This document shows positions 61,699-64,000 of a stretch of 64,000 nt of DNA, in pieces. The stretch comes from Pseudobutyrivibrio ruminis DSM 9787 (GTDB taxonomy: Bacteria > Bacillota > Clostridia > Lachnospirales > Lachnospiraceae). Under the pieces are notes generated by a model that was given only the letters and a program-made list of their open reading frames with translations, was not told the DNA's origin and did not search any database. How positions within the stretch are numbered: position 1 is the first letter of the stretch; every line of letters begins with the position of its first letter. The stretch covers positions 310,001 to 374,000 of the forward strand of contig NZ_OBMR01000002.1 in NCBI RefSeq assembly GCF_900218035.1, given 5' to 3'. A program made the position numbers and the translations under genes.

Positions 61699-62622
61699 TT
61701 ATTTTTCACTAATCTTATTCCACTCATAAGGTGTATTCTGATATACGTAATAATTGAGCCAGTTCGAATACAAGATATTACCGTGGCTTCTCCACTGAAG
61801 CAGTGGCTTCTGCTCTGGGTCGTCGTCTGGGTAGTAGTTTTCTGGCATTGCGATTTCAAGGCCTTTGCCCAAGTCGCGCTTGTATTCGCTGTCCAGTGTG
61901 TAGCGGTCGTACTCAGGGTGGCCCATCACGAAGATGTTGCTACCATCCTTAGACATACAAAGGAATACTCCGGCTTCCTCGCCCTTTGCACACACTACCA
62001 AATCCTCGCAGGCTTCGATATCCTCGGTGCGCACGCCTGTGTGGCGGCTGTGTGGTGCATAGAAAACATCATCAAAACCACGTACGAGTGGTATCTTTCG
62101 GTTCAAAACCCTGTGTGGGAACACGCCAAATTTCTTTTCATCCAAATCGTATTTATCGATACCGTATCTGTAGTAAAGCCCCGCCTGGCATCCCCAGCAC
62201 AGATGCAAAGTGGATGTCACATGTGTCTTTGTCCACTCAAAGATTTTGCACATCTCATCCCAGTATTCCACCTCTTCAAAAGGCATCTGCTCAAGTGGAG
62301 CACCTGTGATGATAAGTCCATCGAAATATCTGTCGTACACATCTTCTATCTTTTCATAGAAGTTGTTCAGATGAGTCTTGCTTGTGTTTTTGCTTTCGTG
62401 GCTTCCCACAGTCAGGAAAGTCACATCCACCTGCAAAGGTGTATTTGAAAGAGAACGTAACAACTGAAGCTCTGTGGCTTCTTTTAATGGCATCAGATTA
62501 AGAATCCCAATACTGATAGGTCTGATGTCCTGGTGAGTAGAACGATTTTCGTCCATGACGAAAATATTCTCGTGCTCAAGTATTGCCTTTGCAGGTAGAT
62601 CGTTTTGTGTTCTGATTGGCAT
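61699..62622 (-). CDS. metAA: Homoserine O-acetyltransferase (MetA family)
   Basis: A 307-residue MetA-family enzyme that acylates homoserine in methionine biosynthesis. Nucleophile Cys in LHLCWGCQAGLYYR, catalytic His/Glu region GHPEYDRYTL, and N-terminal MPIRTQNDLPAKAILEHENI. In the specificity loop the sequence is TGAPLEQMPFEEVEYW: Glu follows GAPL where the Escherichia coli enzyme has Gly. Glu at this position is established for acetyl-CoA users, so acetylation rather than succinylation is predicted. GAGGAG lies 9 nt before the start. No SAM riboswitch is seen in the short upstream gap. Confidence 0.95.
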   Translation of the reverse strand: MPIRTQNDLPAKAILEHENIFVMDENRSTHQDIRPISIGILNLMPLKEATELQLLRSLSNTPLQVDVTFLTVGSHESKNTSKTHLNNFYEKIEDVYDRYFDGLIITGAPLEQMPFEEVEYWDEMCKIFEWTKTHVTSTLHLCWGCQAGLYYRYGIDKYDLDEKKFGVFPHRVLNRKIPLVRGFDDVFYAPHSRHTGVRTEDIEACEDLVVCAKGEEAGVFLCMSKDGSNIFVMGHPEYDRYTLDSEYKRDLGKGLEIAMPENYYPDDDPEQKPLLQWRSHGNILYSNWLNYYVYQNTPYEWNKISEK

Positions 62623-62690
62623 ACCTATTATTCTCCTCTGTTATTATTAAAAAATCCTTCTCAATTTATAATTTCTAATAATAACACAAC

Positions 62691-64000
62691 CTACCTTCTT
62701 GCGCCATGCATCAATTGTTTATTCTTGTACATTCTTTCATCTGCCAGCAGATATACCGCATTGGCATCCTTGCCCTCGCATTCGTGGCGATACGCATATC
62801 CGATAGCTGCACTTCGATTGATGATTGGGTCCTTTTCGTTGAGAGTTGCAAGTGCATGCTTCATTTCATCTATCAAATAATCCACCTGAGACATGCTCTC
62901 TCCGGTAAGGATAACCACAAACTCATCTCCACCTATTCTGGCTATGAAGCCTTCGTTTCCGAAGCATTTCTCCAGCTCGCCGCCAAATTCAAAGAGATAT
63001 TTATCTCCCATCAAATGTCCCTGATTGTCGTTTACTCCCTTCAATCCATTTAAATCAATGCTTACGATACAATAGTCATCCTCTTTTTCTGATAATGATT
63101 TAATGTACTTCTCATACTTTGATCTATTTGCTATGCCTGTAAGCTCATCGGCATATGCCAAATGCGCCAGAGATTCGTACTCTTTCTTTCTAGCAATTGA
63201 CTCTGAAATGAAGATATTGTAGTTCACCAAAGTTGCAAATACCATGCTGATTGCCCCAAGAGGCACAGCCTTTTTCGAAAGCATTATCTGCTTTGAATAT
63301 CCCAGCACTTCCATGTAGTAGAAGAAAATATTAAAGATAAAGGATATGGCCAGCATAGCCTGTCCCATAATCTGTATATACTGAGTCTGTGTTATCAGAT
63401 TTGAGCTAGCATCCTTAACTAAAATCATTACAAACATGAATACAATCAGAACCATGGCGTCTATCTGATAAATAAACAAATAATGATTAATATGAGCAAT
63501 ACCTGCAAAATGCAGCCCTATCAAAACCAAAGGAATGATTGCTCCGATTGTTAAGAAAAACTGGAACAGAGTCTTGTGAAGGTAATTTCTCATAGACCCC
63601 ATTACCAAATACATCAGCGGTACAACCATATACAAAGAAATGTATTCTATCTCTGTTTGGTGACCATTAGTCTCCACAAACAAATCCAAAAGTCTAAACT
63701 GTGCCAAAAGCCATATTCCAAGGGCTATAAACACAAGTGAAGAATACATCTGCATGTTTATCTCTGGCATATCGCTTCTAAATCCCAGTCCGATAGCGAA
63801 AAACATAAGTCCAAATATGACAAGAAATGCCGCCGACATAAAAATAAACATATTATTATGAATGCTATATAAAAGCAATGTATAATAACCAGCCAACGCT
63901 GGCGCTTCAAAGTAATTGTAGGCACCATCCTCTGTCACAATAAGTGAAATAGAAATATCCACTGGCCTATCTGTTTTTGGAAGGTTTACGAAATTATTCT
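62691..64000 (-). CDS. Membrane diguanylate cyclase (GGDEF), 5' part cut by window edge
   Basis: At least 436 codons. The reading frame stays open to the window edge (NNFVNLPKTDRPVDIS...), so the true start lies outside and the GTG near 63962 should not be used. After a hydrophobic eight-helix region (about 60-300 of the visible part) comes a GGDEF domain: YADELTGIANRSKYEKYI, DLNGLKGVNDNQGHLMGD and the active-site loop ARIGGDEFVVIL, so the cyclase is probably active and makes cyclic di-GMP. The EAL phosphodiesterase at 54784 is a possible counterpart. Confidence 0.93.
   Translation of the reverse strand, partial: NNFVNLPKTDRPVDISISLIVTEDGAYNYFEAPALAGYYTLLLYSIHNNMFIFMSAAFLVIFGLMFFAIGLGFRSDMPEINMQMYSSLVFIALGIWLLAQFRLLDLFVETNGHQTEIEYISLYMVVPLMYLVMGSMRNYLHKTLFQFFLTIGAIIPLVLIGLHFAGIAHINHYLFIYQIDAMVLIVFMFVMILVKDASSNLITQTQYIQIMGQAMLAISFIFNIFFYYMEVLGYSKQIMLSKKAVPLGAISMVFATLVNYNIFISESIARKKEYESLAHLAYADELTGIANRSKYEKYIKSLSEKEDDYCIVSIDLNGLKGVNDNQGHLMGDKYLFEFGGELEKCFGNEGFIARIGGDEFVVILTGESMSQVDYLIDEMKHALATLNEKDPIINRSAAIGYAYRHECEGKDANAVYLLADERMYKNKQLMHGARR

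Noticed and set aside
61699-62622. Homoserine O-succinyltransferase
   Set aside because: The specificity position carries Glu, typical of acetyl-CoA-dependent members.
62691-63962. GTG near 63962 as the start of the GGDEF protein
   Set aside because: The frame continues to the window edge with coding-like sequence and no ribosome site precedes the GTG.

Overview
The window looks like a low-GC, Gram-positive Clostridia chromosome, most likely Lachnospiraceae of the Butyrivibrio/Pseudobutyrivibrio/Roseburia kind. This rests on AGGAGG-type ribosome sites, AT-rich intergenic DNA, an Era-like GTPase next to an EAL protein, Rpn-family nucleases with GREE repeats, a MetA of the acetyl-CoA type and many GGDEF/EAL and lipoprotein genes. 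The species call is inference. Almost every gene lies on the minus strand; plus-strand genes are 45205-45585, a small RNA at about 45604-45768, 48433-49056 and the cluster 54784-59909.

Layout. 1-9694: housekeeping and small regulons: enolase (cut by the window edge), flavin reductase, YqeY, a heterodimeric ABC exporter with its TetR regulator, a membrane methyltransferase that shares the TetR operator, two zinc-ribbon proteins, a VOC protein and a YdcF protein. 9715-18892: accessory genes, including lipoproteins, two near-identical SOS-boxed Rpn nuclease genes flanking a macro-domain protein, a flavodoxin and a DUF3592-like protein, then Nudix, Spx/ArsC and MATE genes.

18940-44206 is a roughly 25-kb defence island. 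It holds a KAP NTPase, an FRG+AIPR pair, a Sau3AI-like restriction system (C5 methyltransferase and endonuclease) in one run with an AspBHI/Mrr-like endonuclease and a second AIPR protein, a large UvrD-type helicase, a Hachiman-like pair (HamA and HamB) followed by a DUF3800-like gene, a MazG-like/HNH pair and a DUF2075 helicase-nuclease. Two stray genes inside it (a second Spx/ArsC copy and a frameshifted PNPOx-like gene) suggest repeated insertion.

44347-54646: lipoprotein, a PBECR-like nuclease, a highly structured unassigned small RNA, a NERD-domain protein, aldehyde dehydrogenase, small membrane proteins (one apparently frameshifted), a glutaredoxin-like protein and a five-gene operon of an ABC-2 exporter flanked by two GNAT acetyltransferases. 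54784-59909: a plus-strand operon of an EAL phosphodiesterase, an unknown protein, a lipase-like hydrolase and a GTPase. 59975-64000: PBECR4-like protein, a small membrane protein, homoserine O-acetyltransferase and a diguanylate cyclase cut by the window edge.

The most unusual non-coding signals are: several intergenic arrays of 35-42-nt inverted-repeat units, each array with its own arm sequence but the same architecture; a small RNA with a 13-bp closing stem, a GNRA tetraloop and a possible kissing-loop; a strand-biased decamer CGTATTTACG found nine times; and an 8-bp tandem repeat directly in front of the KAP NTPase gene.
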